Origin: Ceratopteris richardii
Taxonomy: Eukaryota; Streptophyta; Polypodiopsida; Polypodiales; Pteridaceae
Direction: 5' to 3'
DNA: 64,000 nucleotides
NCBI GenBank assembly: GCA_020310875.1
Contig: CM035407.1
Span: 95,718,233-95,782,232 of the forward strand
Below are positions 9,406-20,552 of the stretch, piece by piece. The position numbers were made by a program, and so were the translations under genes. Numbering within the stretch: the first letter of the stretch is position 1; the number at the start of each line of letters is the position of its first letter. Below the pieces are notes generated by a model. It was not told where the DNA came from and did no database searches. It saw nothing but the letters and a program-made list of their open reading frames with translations.

Positions 9406-10973
9406 GCCATTGCCTCATGAATGGCCCCATCCAATCCTACTGCATCGGCATGTAGGTTTATGGACTCAATGAACATATCGTCCACGCCTTCCTCCGCTAG
9501 CAATTGGTTCATGAGTTTTTTGCCTGCTTCAAGTGACATTTTATGCTGTTCTTGAACTAGTTGCATGGTTCGATATAGTCTTTTTATTTGTGCCGAATAC
9601 GCAGGGGCACTTGCTAACTCTGAAAGTTCGTCATACTCTTGTTCCTCGTAGGCTTCTTCCTCTTGTTCGGTCTCTTGTTCCTCGACGTCGACTTCTACCA
9701 CTTCTGGTCGGGTGGGGGCTGATGTTGTTGTATGGGGTTGTGGTTCCTGAGCTCGCTCTGTTTCCGTCTCGAGATTAGAGTCGTAGATTAGTCTAGCCAC
9801 TTCTTCGTCAGTGAGATCATTGAGAGTAAAGCCCTGTGGAAATTCCAAATCTGATGGGATGAGTGGAAACACCAGATTGGGTCCCTCTGTACTTGGTCTT
9901 GGTAGTCGAATGGTGAATGGTCTAATGCGTCGTGTCTGGGGAGGGGTAATTTCTGGTGTAGTGGTGGCTCCCCTTGGTTGAGCGCAGGGTAATTGGACTC
10001 CCCCTCTCATCTTCTTTGATGGGGGACCTGCCGCTGATAGCCTTCTCTGGAATTCCTGGGCCCGGGGCCATATGAGTGCCCGCTGAATAGGCACGTCATA
10101 GGCAAGACATCGGTAGATTATCTTGGTTAGAGCACAACATCCGTGAAGCACATTCTTCTGCTTCTTGTTCCACCTTTGATGGGCTAGGTGAATCTGATCT
10201 ATGATCCAATGTGGTACGTTGATGGGGAGGCTTTCTATCTCTGCCAGATACAAGCTAAACCATATTTTCTTTGGGGGCATGGTGAATCTTTCCTGAGCGG
10301 GGAAAGCAAAATGCTGCATGACGGTCCGTAGGTGAAGAGCGATGGTCGGTGTCATCGCTACCATATCCTTCAGCTTATTGAGATCTTTATGTTTCATTCT
10401 GCCTGGAACCATTGTTTCCTTTTCAGTAGGAATGTGCATACCATACATGCCCAATGCTTCTCGTACCAGATTGAGCATCAGTTTGAATCTTTTAAGTTCG
10501 TGGCCCGGCAACAGTGAGGGTAACACAAATGTGCTGTCGCCTCCCTTGGCCCTGCTCGGAGTGATGGTACTGATAAGATAAGAACAACGCAAGAAATCCG
10601 GCTTTGGTAAGTGGGCCCTGAAATAACTATCCAAGCCAGCTTTGGTCCATACTGAACGCATTACTTCGGCATTCTGATAGCTCTCAAACTCGCGCGTGAA
10701 GAAATGGTAGCGTCCCCATTTACCATTAAACTCCAATTCAGCTTCCCAAAAATAGGTTCCATCACCCAATGGTCCAGCAACATCACTGAACCAATGAGCG
10801 TGTTTGCCCACTTGAGAAGTGTGCCCCTGAGGAGGATCCTGAATTGGGAGCACATGCACAGCTTGAAGTTCTTGCGGTCTTTCGGTGAGATGTGGCTCGA
10901 GGAGGAGTGTTTCTATATCCACAATTTGTGCGCTGGATCCGGCTTGAGAACTGGCACCTCCTGCTTCTGCCAT
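9400..10973 (-). CDS. ORFX of element B: extra 3' open reading frame
   Basis: A frame of about 520 native residues downstream of the polymerase region; its last dozen or so codons run into element A. I do not recognise the family with certainty. Features shared with the C copy at 25.1-26.7 kb are HWF near residue 60, F.REFE, DFLRC.YLI.T, KKIWF.LYLAE..SLP, GCCA...IIYRCLAYDVPI, then an acidic linker and a C-terminal helical segment (Y.AQ.KRLY.T...VQ). The KKIWF..LP.....IIYRCL stretch vaguely recalls the 'putative plant transposon protein' domain at the env-like position of Athila-type elements; that is inference. I see no signal peptide or membrane helix, so it does not look like an envelope glycoprotein. 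Confidence 0.75.
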
Positions 10974-11202
10974 GGCCCTGCTTGCTTGTTAGTTCTGTGA
11001 GAATATAGAACCACGTGTTAACATCGTAATGGACAGAATAAATCCGTTGTTGTCCCCGTTACAACATTAACATGAGGTAGATGATGAGTTAGTGGTTAGT
11101 AAGTGCACGATGACAGTGTGTGTAGTTAATGCCTGGTTAGTCCTAGAAGTTAGATGGAAAGGTGAGCTGTCTGACTAGTGCAGTTAGTAAGTGGAGATGA
11201 AT

Positions 11203-11844
11203 TCACAAATTGGGGTCGGGGGGTTTATTACAAGTCTTAGGTTGCCAAACACCATGAGTGGCTTTTGGTCTTGGTTTTGTGGAGATTCGGGAGGGTTGCA
11301 TGAGTAATTCTACTGGGAGTTGTTGTGTCATCGAGACCCATTTACGAGTGAGTCTGTGCGTGTTTCTAGGCGGCAATGTGTTCGAGTGTATCAGACAAGA
11401 GTGGGTGGCGGCTGCTTGAGCAAGTGAACTATGTCGTGTAAGATGTGAATTGTGTGGGACTAGTTGAGCCCGCAAGCAAGCCTTAGGCACCCAAATTTGT
11501 CTTGATTGTGGGTCAGCCTTCATCGACTTCTTGGGTACCCAAATGGATTTCACTTTCTCAACAGAGGTTTTAGGAGTCCTCTTATTAGCATCAAGTCGTT
11601 GATTACTAATAGGAAGTTGAGACCGTTGTTGCCGCTGAGTTACGGCCGGCAGCTCATCTTTTCGCACCCACATTTGTTTCATCGGCTGAGTTGTTCTGCT
11701 TCGCGCGTTCTTTTGGTCTCTCGCTTGGAGAGTCTTCAGTGATTGATCTGCCTTTAGTTGCTGCCTCCTTCTGGTCTTTGGAAAAGAAGGGAGTTCCATT
11801 GTGGTGCTGACTCCTTTTTTGAGATCTTCATTCTTCTGCATCAC
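11203..11844 (-). pseudogene. WVPK-motif tail of element B Pol
   Basis: A basic, low-complexity segment following the second protease. It contains spaced tryptophan motifs: MWVRKDE, SIWVPKKS, QIWVPKACLRAQ and VWQPK. The same motifs in the same order occur in element C at about 24.41-24.87 kb, so they are conserved against a drifting background. Similar WVPK/WVKK repeats are known between gag and protease in some plant retroelements; here they sit after the integrase. A nucleic-acid or protein contact is possible, but no function can be read from sequence. Confidence 0.65.
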
Positions 11845-11943
11845 ATAGCTTTGGACAAGAACAGCATGGTCAACTTCATGTGTACCCCTGGAGGGACCAG
11901 GAGTCCGTGTCTTTTCTAGTTCCTTGAGTGCTCCATTATTTAA

Positions 11944-12429
11944 CTAAATTGTAATTCTAGCCTGATTCACCCATACCTGAAGAAGTCCACTTCTTAGGTT
12001 TAAGTTGACTGCTTGGTCATAGATCCAGTCTTGACCCAAGACAAGGGGTTCCGTGAGGTCCTCATCTTGACATACTAGTACTTTAACTGTCATTGCCTCA
12101 TCATGAATATAGAGGGGAAGTTCCACCTCGCCCATGCAAGGGGTTTCCACGCCTCCCAATCCTATGGGATATGCTTCCATAGGATTGACAGTTAACTGCA
12201 ACTCTTGACAGTAAGACAATTTAACAGCACTAGTGGCTGCACCTGAGTCAATCAAGGCTCTTACAGTCCTTGCACTCTTTCCTTGTCCTATATCTAAGGT
12301 TATGAAAGGACGTCGATCGGTTATCTTATGTGAGTTAACGCCTGAAACTTCACACATAGCCATGTCATATCTTTGATCTGCATATGCATCTTGCCTAGGA
12401 TGCTCTCTACCTTGTCTTCTTAATTTCAT
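11944..12429 (-). pseudogene. Second retropepsin-like domain of element B
   Basis: Downstream of the integrase, this segment carries the two signature blocks of an aspartic protease: ALIDSGAATSAV (DSGA catalytic loop, about 12230-12265) and EPLVLGQDWIYDQAV (hydrophobic-hydrophobic-Gly block, about 12020-12050), about 70 residues apart as in retropepsins. B has an ordinary protease upstream of its reverse transcriptase as well, so this is a second one. The C copy (23.7-24.1 kb) has the same domain in one uninterrupted frame with the integrase C-terminal region. Retroviral-type proteases act as dimers; whether the two kinds pair is unknown. Confidence 0.8.
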
Positions 12430-12443
12430 TCTCCGGATGCGCT

Positions 12444-12840
12444 CTATGGCTTCTGCTTGAGCTTCTTCTCGAATTTGTTTTCCTCCTCTTTACGTTGCTT
12501 AGCAGTATTGAGTCGACTTAGCATTTCCTCCGTGAGGGGTTCCTGATACAACTTGACTCTGCATCCGCTAATATAGTTTGGGAGAACGTCACCCTCTAAA
12601 GTGGCTAGTTGTACTGCTCCACTCGTGGAGATCCTATTGATTATCAAAGGTCCCTAGCCTCTCTTCTCCAGTTTCCTTGCATGTTGTCTCAATGTGTAGA
12701 CTAAAACTAAGTCGCCTGCCTTTAAACCTTTATCCTTAACATGGGCATCAAAGTATGCCTTCGTTTCTTAGCTGCATATATCCCTGCAGCCGCTCTCAGT
12801 CTTGTTTCTCCTAATCGTTCAAGGTCAAAAAGTCTAGAGG
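12444..12840 (-). pseudogene. Integrase C-terminal domain of element B
   Basis: Encodes AAAGIYAAKKR and, further on, GAVQLATLEGD and CRVKLYQEPLTEEM. This is the region that follows the DDE core in Ty3/gypsy integrases and contains the GPY/F-type module (the C copy shows KLEKRGYGPMIINR at the same place). It would help bind element DNA ends. There is no chromodomain, which places B outside the chromovirus branch. A lysine- and glutamate-rich helix leads on to the second protease. Confidence 0.75.
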
Positions 12841-13039
12841 AGAGTTCATGACCCGTCCATTCATGCTCTTGTGCCACTTTCAATGTAGGTATCAAAAAGT
12901 CTAAAGGTAGCACAGCATTTTGACCAAACACCATTTGAAAGGGAGTGGCTTGGAGTACCGTTTTGTAGGCAACTCGGTATGCCCAAACAGCATGGTGTAG
13001 CTGTTTGTCCCAATCAGAGCGTTTATTGTTCACTAATTT

Positions 13040-13744
13040 CGTCAATACATTGCATAAGATCTTGTTGGTGCTCTCAGCCTGGCCATTTGCTTGAGGGTGA
13101 TAGGGGGCAGACTTCTTATGTACTACCAAGAATTCTTGGAGCAGATTTTCAATAACTTCATTCAAGAAGTGAGTGCCTCTGTCACTAACTAGCTCTATAG
13201 GTAGCCCGTATCTAGTGAATACATTTTCAAACAAGAATTTAGCAGTTGTCTGAGCGTCGTTCTTTGTCGTAGCTTTTACCTCTACCCACTTAGTTAGATA
13301 GTCTGTTGCAACAATGATATATTCTGCATGGGAACCCTTAGCTGGGGGATTAATAGGACCTACGAAGTCTATTCCCCACTTAGAGAATGCACGTCCACCC
13401 ATCATAGGTTTCAGTGGCATCTCATCTTTACGTATAGGATACTGAGTTCTCTGACAGACATCACATCGTTTCACATAGGTATGTGCATCCATGTGAAGGG
13501 TCGGCCACCAGAAGCCCGCAAATAGTATTGCCTTGATCACCCGATCTGGTCCAAAGTGTCCTCCTGCTACACCTTGGTGAGCAGTTTCCAAGATCTTAAG
13601 ATATTCACTTTCATGGACACATAGCCTCAGGTAACCATCTTTACCACGCTTGTATAGATTATCACCAATGAGTGAGTAATCCAGGGCTTCTTGTTCTAAA
13701 CTCCTTTTCCTAGCCAGAGTCATGTCTGGAGGGAATGTTTTCAT
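13040..13744 (-). pseudogene. Integrase of element B: HHCC module and DDE core
   Basis: The N-terminal zinc-binding module (about 13450-13590) shows HQGVAGGH and CDVC. The catalytic core has the three expected acidic blocks: KWGIDFVGP (D, about 13365), LVSDRGTHF (D, about 13175) and YHPQANGQAEST (E, about 13075), with roughly 35 residues between the second and third as in D,D-35-E integrases. The FWWPT.H spacing and flanks are typical of Ty3/gypsy. The enzyme would join element cDNA to host DNA. It is preceded by another, separate HHCC module. Confidence 0.9.
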
Positions 13745-13758
13745 CCTTAGAAAGGATA

Positions 13759-14616
13759 CTAGTGGTCACTCCAATCCGGCACTATGGACACTTGATAAAG
13801 AGTGGCATGTTCCACAGGTGGTTTAGTGCAGCAGATTGGGCATTCCTTGCACAACCTTTGGACATCAGCTTCCATAGTTGGCCAATGTACTCCGAGTCTC
13901 CTTAGTGTCTGTAAGGTTCGTTGCTTTGAGTAGTGTTGCTCTAACGCACCTACATGTGCTAAATGCAACCATTTATTGTACTCGTCCTCTTCCACACAAC
14001 AAGCCAAGATTCCTTGATCTGTGTGCTTGTACATGCTTCCCGCCATGATGTGGTACTTTTGGGCTTTCACAACCTCTCTATTATGTGTGTTTACTACAGG
14101 ATGGTTAGGCCCGTATGTCAATACTGGTACCAATGGCTTAGCCCACTGCGGTACAACTTCCAAATTAAACAAGTAAGCATCAGGAAGGTCATCTGATACT
14201 CCTTGTGGGGCTTCTCCCGATGTGAGCCTAGAGAGATGATCTGCTCTCAAATGAGTCCTCCCTTTTCTTACCACAACCTCAAAGTCATATTCCATTAGCA
14301 AGAGAAACCATCTCACTAATCTTCCTGTATTGCATGGCTTGTTTAGGAGGTATAGCAATGCCTGATGATCAGTAAAAAATTTAAACTTATTTGCAAGCAA
14401 ATAGTGTCTAAATTTCTTAACTGCATATACCATGCCTAAACCTTCTCTCTCAGTAGTGGTGTAATTCCATTCAGCTGCATTCAATTGTCTACTGGCATAG
14501 GCAATTGGAAGATCCATATTACCTTCACCAATAGGTTGAGCAAGCACACACCCAATAGCATAATTGGATGCATCCACGTGAACATGGAATGGCTTATTCC
14601 AATCTGGTGTGGTCAA
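13759..14616 (-). pseudogene. RNase H and an extra HHCC module of element B
   Basis: The first half is a Ty3/gypsy RNase H (HVHVDASNYAIG, PIAYASRQL, TEREGLGMVYAVKKFRHYL, FFTDHQALLYL), which would degrade RNA in RNA-DNA hybrids. It ends with RTHLRADHLSRL, typical of the RNase H-integrase linker. The second half has YHIMAGSMYKH, then HVGALEQH (about 13940-13960) and CKECPIC (about 13835-13855), an H-x6-H...C-x2-C zinc module of integrase N-terminal type. A second, diverged copy of this module follows at 13.45-13.75 kb, directly before the integrase core. Confidence 0.85.
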
Positions 14617-14676
14617 GATTGGTGCTGAACATAATCTTCGTTTAAGCTCATGGAAGGAATTCTCACATTCGTCAGT

Positions 14677-15500
14677 TCACTCAAAGTTAGTCAAAAGTCC
14701 ATACAGAGGCTTTGCTATGATGGCATACATGTGTATAAACCGTCGGTAATATCCACAATGCCCCATGAAAGCTTGTACTTCCTTGACATTCCTTGGCCTA
14801 GGTAGCTGTGCTATAGCTCTCACTTTCTCTTCGTCAGTAGATATGCCATTCTTTGACACTATGTGTCCTAGAATCTTGCCTTGCCTGACCATAAAAACGC
14901 ACTTTTCTGGGTTCAGGCAGACTTGATATTCTCTACATTTGTCAAAGATTTGTCTGAGTTCAGGAATATGGGTTTGTCTGATGTTGGAATGAGCACAAAG
15001 GTCATCAACATAGACCTCTAAATTCTTCCTCAGGAACTCCTTAAACACATGGCACATCAGTCTCTGGAAGGTTGCGGGTGCATTGGTAAGCCCAAATGGC
15101 ATTACTCTAAAGGCAAAAATGCCCCATTCAGTGGCAAAAGTTGTCTTATGCTGATCTTTTGGAGCTATGGCTACTTGATTGTAGCCCGAAAATCCATCGA
15201 GGAAGCTGTACACTTCCTTGCCCGCTACTCTTTCTAAGATATGTTCTGTGATGGGAAGCGGATAGTTATCTCGAATCGTGGCTGCATTAACCTTCTTCAA
15301 GTTAATGCACACACGCAGCTTGCCATTCTTCTTGGGCATCACTACGATGGGGGATACCCACTCAGTGTGCTCAATTTCATAGATAAATCCAGCTTCGACC
15401 AGTCTATCTATCTCCTCTTTGATCTTAGCATCATAATTATCGTTATATGTATAGGGCTTTTGCTTAGAAGGTTTAGCATCTGAAGTCATGGGGATGGTGT
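14677..15500 (-). pseudogene. Reverse transcriptase of element B
   Basis: Contains the ordered Ty3/gypsy RT blocks: YTYNDNYDAKIKEEIDRLVE, WVSPIVVMPKKNGKLRVCI, NYPLPITEHILERVAG, FLDGFSGYNQVAI, FRVMPFGLTNAPATFQRLM and the catalytic YVDDL (about 15000-15013), then CLNPEKCVF, LGHIVSKNGI and the thumb FMGHCGYYRRFI. It copies element RNA into cDNA. It is in one frame with the upstream protease; RNase H follows downstream. Confidence 0.92.
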
Positions 15501-17610
15501 GTGAGCATATGTCAGGGTCAACACCTTTCAAATCCTTGTAACTCCAAGCGAATACATCTCTGTATTCTCTTAACAAGGCTATCAACGCATGCTCTTCTTC
15601 CTCTGTTAGGTCATGGCCTATGTACGTGCATCTCTCCTCTCCTTCTTCTAGGGCCACTACTATTTTCTTGGTGGTTTCTTTGTTATCATAGGCCTCTCCT
15701 GATTGTGCCTCTCGTTTAGGCATTCTTATCATGACCCTCCTGTCATCTATCTCATACTTCTTAAAATTTTCCGGAACTTCAAACAACGATTCTTCCTCTT
15801 CTGGTGAGACTTCTTTCTTCTTTCGTTTCTTCCCTTCTTCCTTTGGGGTCACATGTGTTGCTAATCTTACATCATTTGTAAGCTCTCCATGTTTCTGGGG
15901 TTGAAATTCTACTTCATGGAAGTATTCTTCATCTGATGCAAATGGTGGGTCCATAATGATTGACTCTAGATCGGAGTCACTTGCATCCTCAAATGCTTCA
16001 GGGCTAGGTTCGCATTCTTCTAGGACTGCCTCTCCCATGATTGGCTCTATGGAGAAGACTGAAATGTCATAGCCATCCTCATCACAGTGAGGTGTCCATT
16101 GTTCTTCATTGATGGCTACGTCCAGTGTTGCTAAAATTTCTGCCCAGCCGTGAGGTTCAAATTCTTCGTCTGGAAAAACTACAGGTGCATAGGCTGGGTC
16201 TTGGATTGATCTATGGGTTTCTTTCGCACCTACCTCTCTGGCCTTTTCTCTCTTCTCTTCCTCTACTGCTACTTTGCACATCCATAAGTGAGTGTCTTCA
16301 TGCATCCACGAGGATCCAGATTCTATGGAATGCACAGACTCTGTATCATCTTTGGCTCTATGGATGGGATTCCATTGGATAGGAGGTACATCTCTATGAG
16401 AGTAATCTTTAAGATTGACTTTGGTCGTAACACCCAAGTGCTGCAGGTACAAAGAATTGGTTCCCCAGTCCTGTACCACTTGCAACTGTCGCATAAATGG
16501 TCTTCCCAAAATCATCTCATAGGCATGATTTTTGCTGAAGTCACATATAGCAAATGTATGCTCAAACTCGACACCACAGGTGGTGAGAGTTATTCCTTCT
16601 AGCAATCCTAAGGGTCTCTCAATATGACCATCGGCCATCTGCAATTTCATTCTCGTTGGCTTGAGTGTTGGCTTGCCCCAACGCTTCCATAGGGAAGTGG
16701 TGGCAATTGCAACTCCTGCACCTGAGTCCAAAATTGCCTTGGTGGTGTACTCCTGGTAGGTAATGGGAAGATAGGTGTTCCCTTCTTCACCTTCACACAT
16801 ATCTCCTATCTTATCCAAGGGTATCTCTGGTACTGTCCTATGTGATCCTACCTGGGAACGAGGTTTTGCTATCTCTGGTACTTGTTTGGCTACATGTTTC
16901 CATAATTCAGGTCTAACCTTGAGTAGCTCTTCTAACCTGAGATTGCACTGCACTTTAGTGTTTTTCACTACCTCTGTGTTCCTAGGTAAGACTGAGTCTT
17001 CGTTTCTTACCATGAATGTAGGTGCTCTCATACAGGTGGACTTTGCTTCCCATGGGCCTGTGAAATGGGGTAGTTCTTGTAAAGAATTAGACTCGAAGTC
17101 TAATCTTTCTTGAGATTGGGTGCTCTCCTGCTCTCCATAAATGGATGGGATGTCTTGTGGGAATTGGTCATGTGCCTCATCCACAAGTTCAATGGGAGGA
17201 GGGACTTCACTTTCTTTAGCCCATTTGTCTTCTTGAATCTCGCGTAGGAATTCTGGAGTGAACCGATTCATAGAAGATGATGTGTCTGGCTCCGTAGAGT
17301 TAGGCGCATAGGCTTCAGGCACATAAGCTTCTTGAGCAGGAATGCTTACTCTTCCACTTGCCTTATCCTTATGTTGAGAGGCTGGTTCCTTTTCTGGTTC
17401 AGTGGACTTGGGCACATAAGCTTTCGGTGGGGGATGGGTCATGTTTTTGCTTACGTTATCTCTTTCTTGATTTTCTTCTTCCTTGGCAGATCTTGCAATT
17501 ATGCCCTCTAACTTCTCTAGAAGTCCATCCAAGTGTAATTGCGTCTTGGTTGAGCCCGAGTAATTGAAAAGGCGACTGGCTTCAAACATACTCTGAGCCA
17601 ATGCGACCAT
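15500..17610 (-). pseudogene. Protease 1 and acidic linker of element B Pol
   Basis: The N-terminal 280 residues are proline- and glutamate-rich, with repeated AYVP/AYAPNSTEP motifs. An aspartic protease follows (TTKAILDSGAGVAIATTSLW at about 16.73 kb; YEMILGRPFM at about 16.5 kb). About 200 acidic residues separate it from the reverse transcriptase. This is the standard protease position for Ty3/gypsy. The DSGA catalytic loop matches that of the second protease further downstream, but the surrounding sequence differs, so the two are not a recent copy of each other. Confidence 0.85.
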
Positions 17611-17655
17611 TTTCGCGCAAAGCTTGGTTCTTTCTATCTCTAGGTCAGCTCTAGG

Positions 17656-20552
17656 TTAACACTTGTCATGATCCGTGACATTTGGCCCTTCTTGGATTCT
17701 GGCCTGATATGCTTTAAGCATCATGTCTATATCTTCAGGAGTGGGGTCAGCTAATATTGATCCTACTCTAGGGGGTGGTGGAATCATATGAGGTGGGTTG
17801 GAAGGTGGCGGGTCGGATGACGATGGGAATGGTGGTGGTGGGTTGGTGTGAGAGGGAGTTTGAGATGTGAGTTCAGTTATCCTGGCTTTGGTTTCTCTTA
17901 TGCTTTCCTCTAGTTCACTCATCTTTTTAGCCCATTGTCTTTTCATTCTTTCCCGACTATCTTTCCACGCTCTAGTCCTTTTCTTTGTCACGCTCTCGGT
18001 TTCACTAGCCTCTGGGTTCTTATCCTGGTTTACCCCTTGGTTCTGCTGCAACGCCTGAGCTCTAGTCACTACCTGTACTGGTGCGGTGGAGGTCACACTT
18101 CCTGTGGAGTCTACCACCAACCCAATAACGTTAATAGGGGTGATTTTTGGCATATTATTAGAATTCTTAGGGCAATCTCGTAAGAGATGCTCCTTTCCAC
18201 ATTCTTGGCAAAAGCCCTGAATTGTCACTGACTGGGGTTGTGTAGGTGGAGGTAAGGGACAATCACGAATGAGGTGATCCCCCTGACATCTGTAGCATGG
18301 TCCTCTAGGGAATGGAGGTCTTACTTGCTTAGGTTGAGGCCTAGGGTTGGGATTTGCATACATGACGTTTGTGTAATCAGAATCCCAACTAGTTTCATTT
18401 GGCTCTTCGCTATAGTAAGACTCACCATGTTCAGGAGATTGCATGTAGTAAGCATGGGGACTATCGACATGTGTAGAATCAAAGCTATGGTCACTGGGGT
18501 CACTTTCGGAAAGCAGTGGGGTTACAGGGACTATAGCTCTATTCAGGTTTCCTTCTGCTGCTGCATATTTTACTTGGATCGCATTAGCTAGCGCAGGGGG
18601 TTGTTGAGCTAACACAGGCTGAGGCCTTTGTTGGTTTTGGTATGGTTGCTGATAAGGTTGTTGTGGCCTGCCATATGGTTGTGGAGGGTACAGGTTCTGG
18701 TATCTTCCCTGCTGAGGGTATGGCTGAGGGTAGGTTTGCCTAACCGCCTGCTTGTTGTATGGGCAATCTTGCGCGGTGTGATTGGTGTACCTCCGTTCTA
18801 TGGTGCAGTACTGACTACTAGAATTTACTTGTGGTTGAGCCATAATGGGACATACATTCGCCATGTGGTCGCCACCACAAGCATAACATCTTTTCACTGG
18901 GGCAAATCTAGGAATTTTTTTACTAGAGACGCCTACTTTTTGAGCTACTTTTTCTGCAAGTTCCTCGATTGATGTGGATTGTGTGGAAGAGGTGTTAGAG
19001 GCACTATCCGAATCTTTGTATATCTTGAAAAGCTCTAACTCCTCCCCTAGGTTATCCTCAATGTCAATACACATGCGTACACACTCTTCTATGGTCCTAG
19101 GGTCCTTCAAGTACACATAAGATCTCAATTTAGTACTTAGCAATCCATCCAGGAATAAAGCCACTTGCTTAGCTGGTGTGGGTAGCTCCGAAACAGGGCA
19201 TCTTTCAAGATATTGCCTAAATCTCCTTCCTGCAAGTCTCACGGTCTCTTGCAGGGTTTGCTTGAAGCTGTGAATCAGCGAGGAGGTATTATGCCTTATG
19301 CCACTCTTAGAGAATTCAATAATGAAAGCTTCTAGGAGTTGGTCTATGCTCCTGAACTGCCTCTCATTTAGTGGCTGAAACCATGTCAGGGCAGTGTTCC
19401 TAAGGGTCAGACCAAAGGCATTGTATTGCGTGAATAGATCCTCCACTTGTTCAGCTCTCAAGACTTGCCTAAACTCAGCCACATGATCGTATGGATCTCC
19501 AGTGCCTAGTTCTTCATGGACTTAACTAGCTGAGTTGGCCTCAAAGTCCTTGTGTGCTCTCTAGGTCGTGGTAGAGGGAACTCATCCGCATTTCTTTGAT
19601 TCCTGTGAGCTCTAAGTATCTCAGGTTCTACTCTATTCGTTTCCGTCCTCGTTCTTTCTCTGCCCACTGGGTTAGCAAAGCTGACTTCTGGTCTATCTCT
19701 ACTTCTGTCTCTTTGCATTCCATGAGCTTGGGATGTTCCAGCACCAGGGTGACCATAGGATACACTCGATCTTGGTTGGGGAAAAACGAATTCACCCTTC
19801 CAAGTGTAAGCATGCCTATCATTTTCCGTAACCACAAAGATCCTCTCCGAAGCGTGATCTAAGTAGGTCACTCTACCTGGGCTATCAGGATCCTTAAACT
19901 CATAGATCATGATTGTTCCTATCTCAATTGGCCGATCAGGTTTGTACCTCCAAAAGGCTTCGTCAGTCTCCCGATTGATGAGCAAATCTATGCTCTTATT
20001 ATCCTGGGGAATCCACTCTGGTGTGATAATCCTGGTGAGAACCGATTTACCTCGAGGGGTTCTAGGTTCTGCACCCATGTTTCCTTGCTCCAGGTCACCT
20101 AAGTCTGCTTCTGGGACCACATTTCTAAATTCGTCCGTCCTATCTGGGTGACTGGTGAGTACGTATATGGTTCCTTCTTTGTCCACGTATGCTCCGTTTT
20201 CGAGCTTGACAGCTGGGCGCTCTAGTCCAATGGATTGATCAGGATTCTTAATCTGTACCACAGATCTTCCTAGGCCCTCCTCATAGATGCTAGCACCTAA
20301 TCGGTTGGTCCTAAGGTATTCCAACTGTGTTTTGTAAGGGCCTTCTACCCTGTGCAAGTAAGGCACTCCTGAACTTCCTGTAGGTCTGTCCATGCCTTGA
20401 GACATCTCTGATTCACTGGTCTCAGAACTTGGGTAGTATGAGTGGTGGCTCAACTGCTGGGCCCAAGACCTCGTAGTATGATTGACACTAGCCTCTGAAG
20501 ACCTAAGGCTTTGTCTATCTCTTACTAGGTGTCGTCCTGATCTAAGGTTCAT
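17656..20552 (-). pseudogene. gag of element B
   Basis: Begins near an ATG at 20552 (MNLRSGRHLVRDRQSL). The first third holds an unidentified conserved block (NGAYVDKEG, ITPEWIPQDNKSIDLL, YTWKGEFVFPQPRS). The middle is the gag capsid-like domain (FTQYNAFGLTLRNTALTWF, FIIEFSKSGIRHNTSSLI, TKLRSYVYLKDPRTIEECV). Next come a glutamine- and proline-rich stretch and zinc-knuckle-like modules: CYACGGDHMANVC, CYRCQGDHLIRDC and CQECGKEHLLRDC. A fossil; copy D at 2.7-4.3 kb is a diverged relative. The long N-terminal extension is unusual for Ty3/gypsy gag. Confidence 0.85.

Noticed and set aside
9400-10973. ORFX as a retroviral envelope gene
   Set aside because: It occupies the env position, but I see no signal peptide, transmembrane helix or fusion peptide; calling it env would be unsupported.
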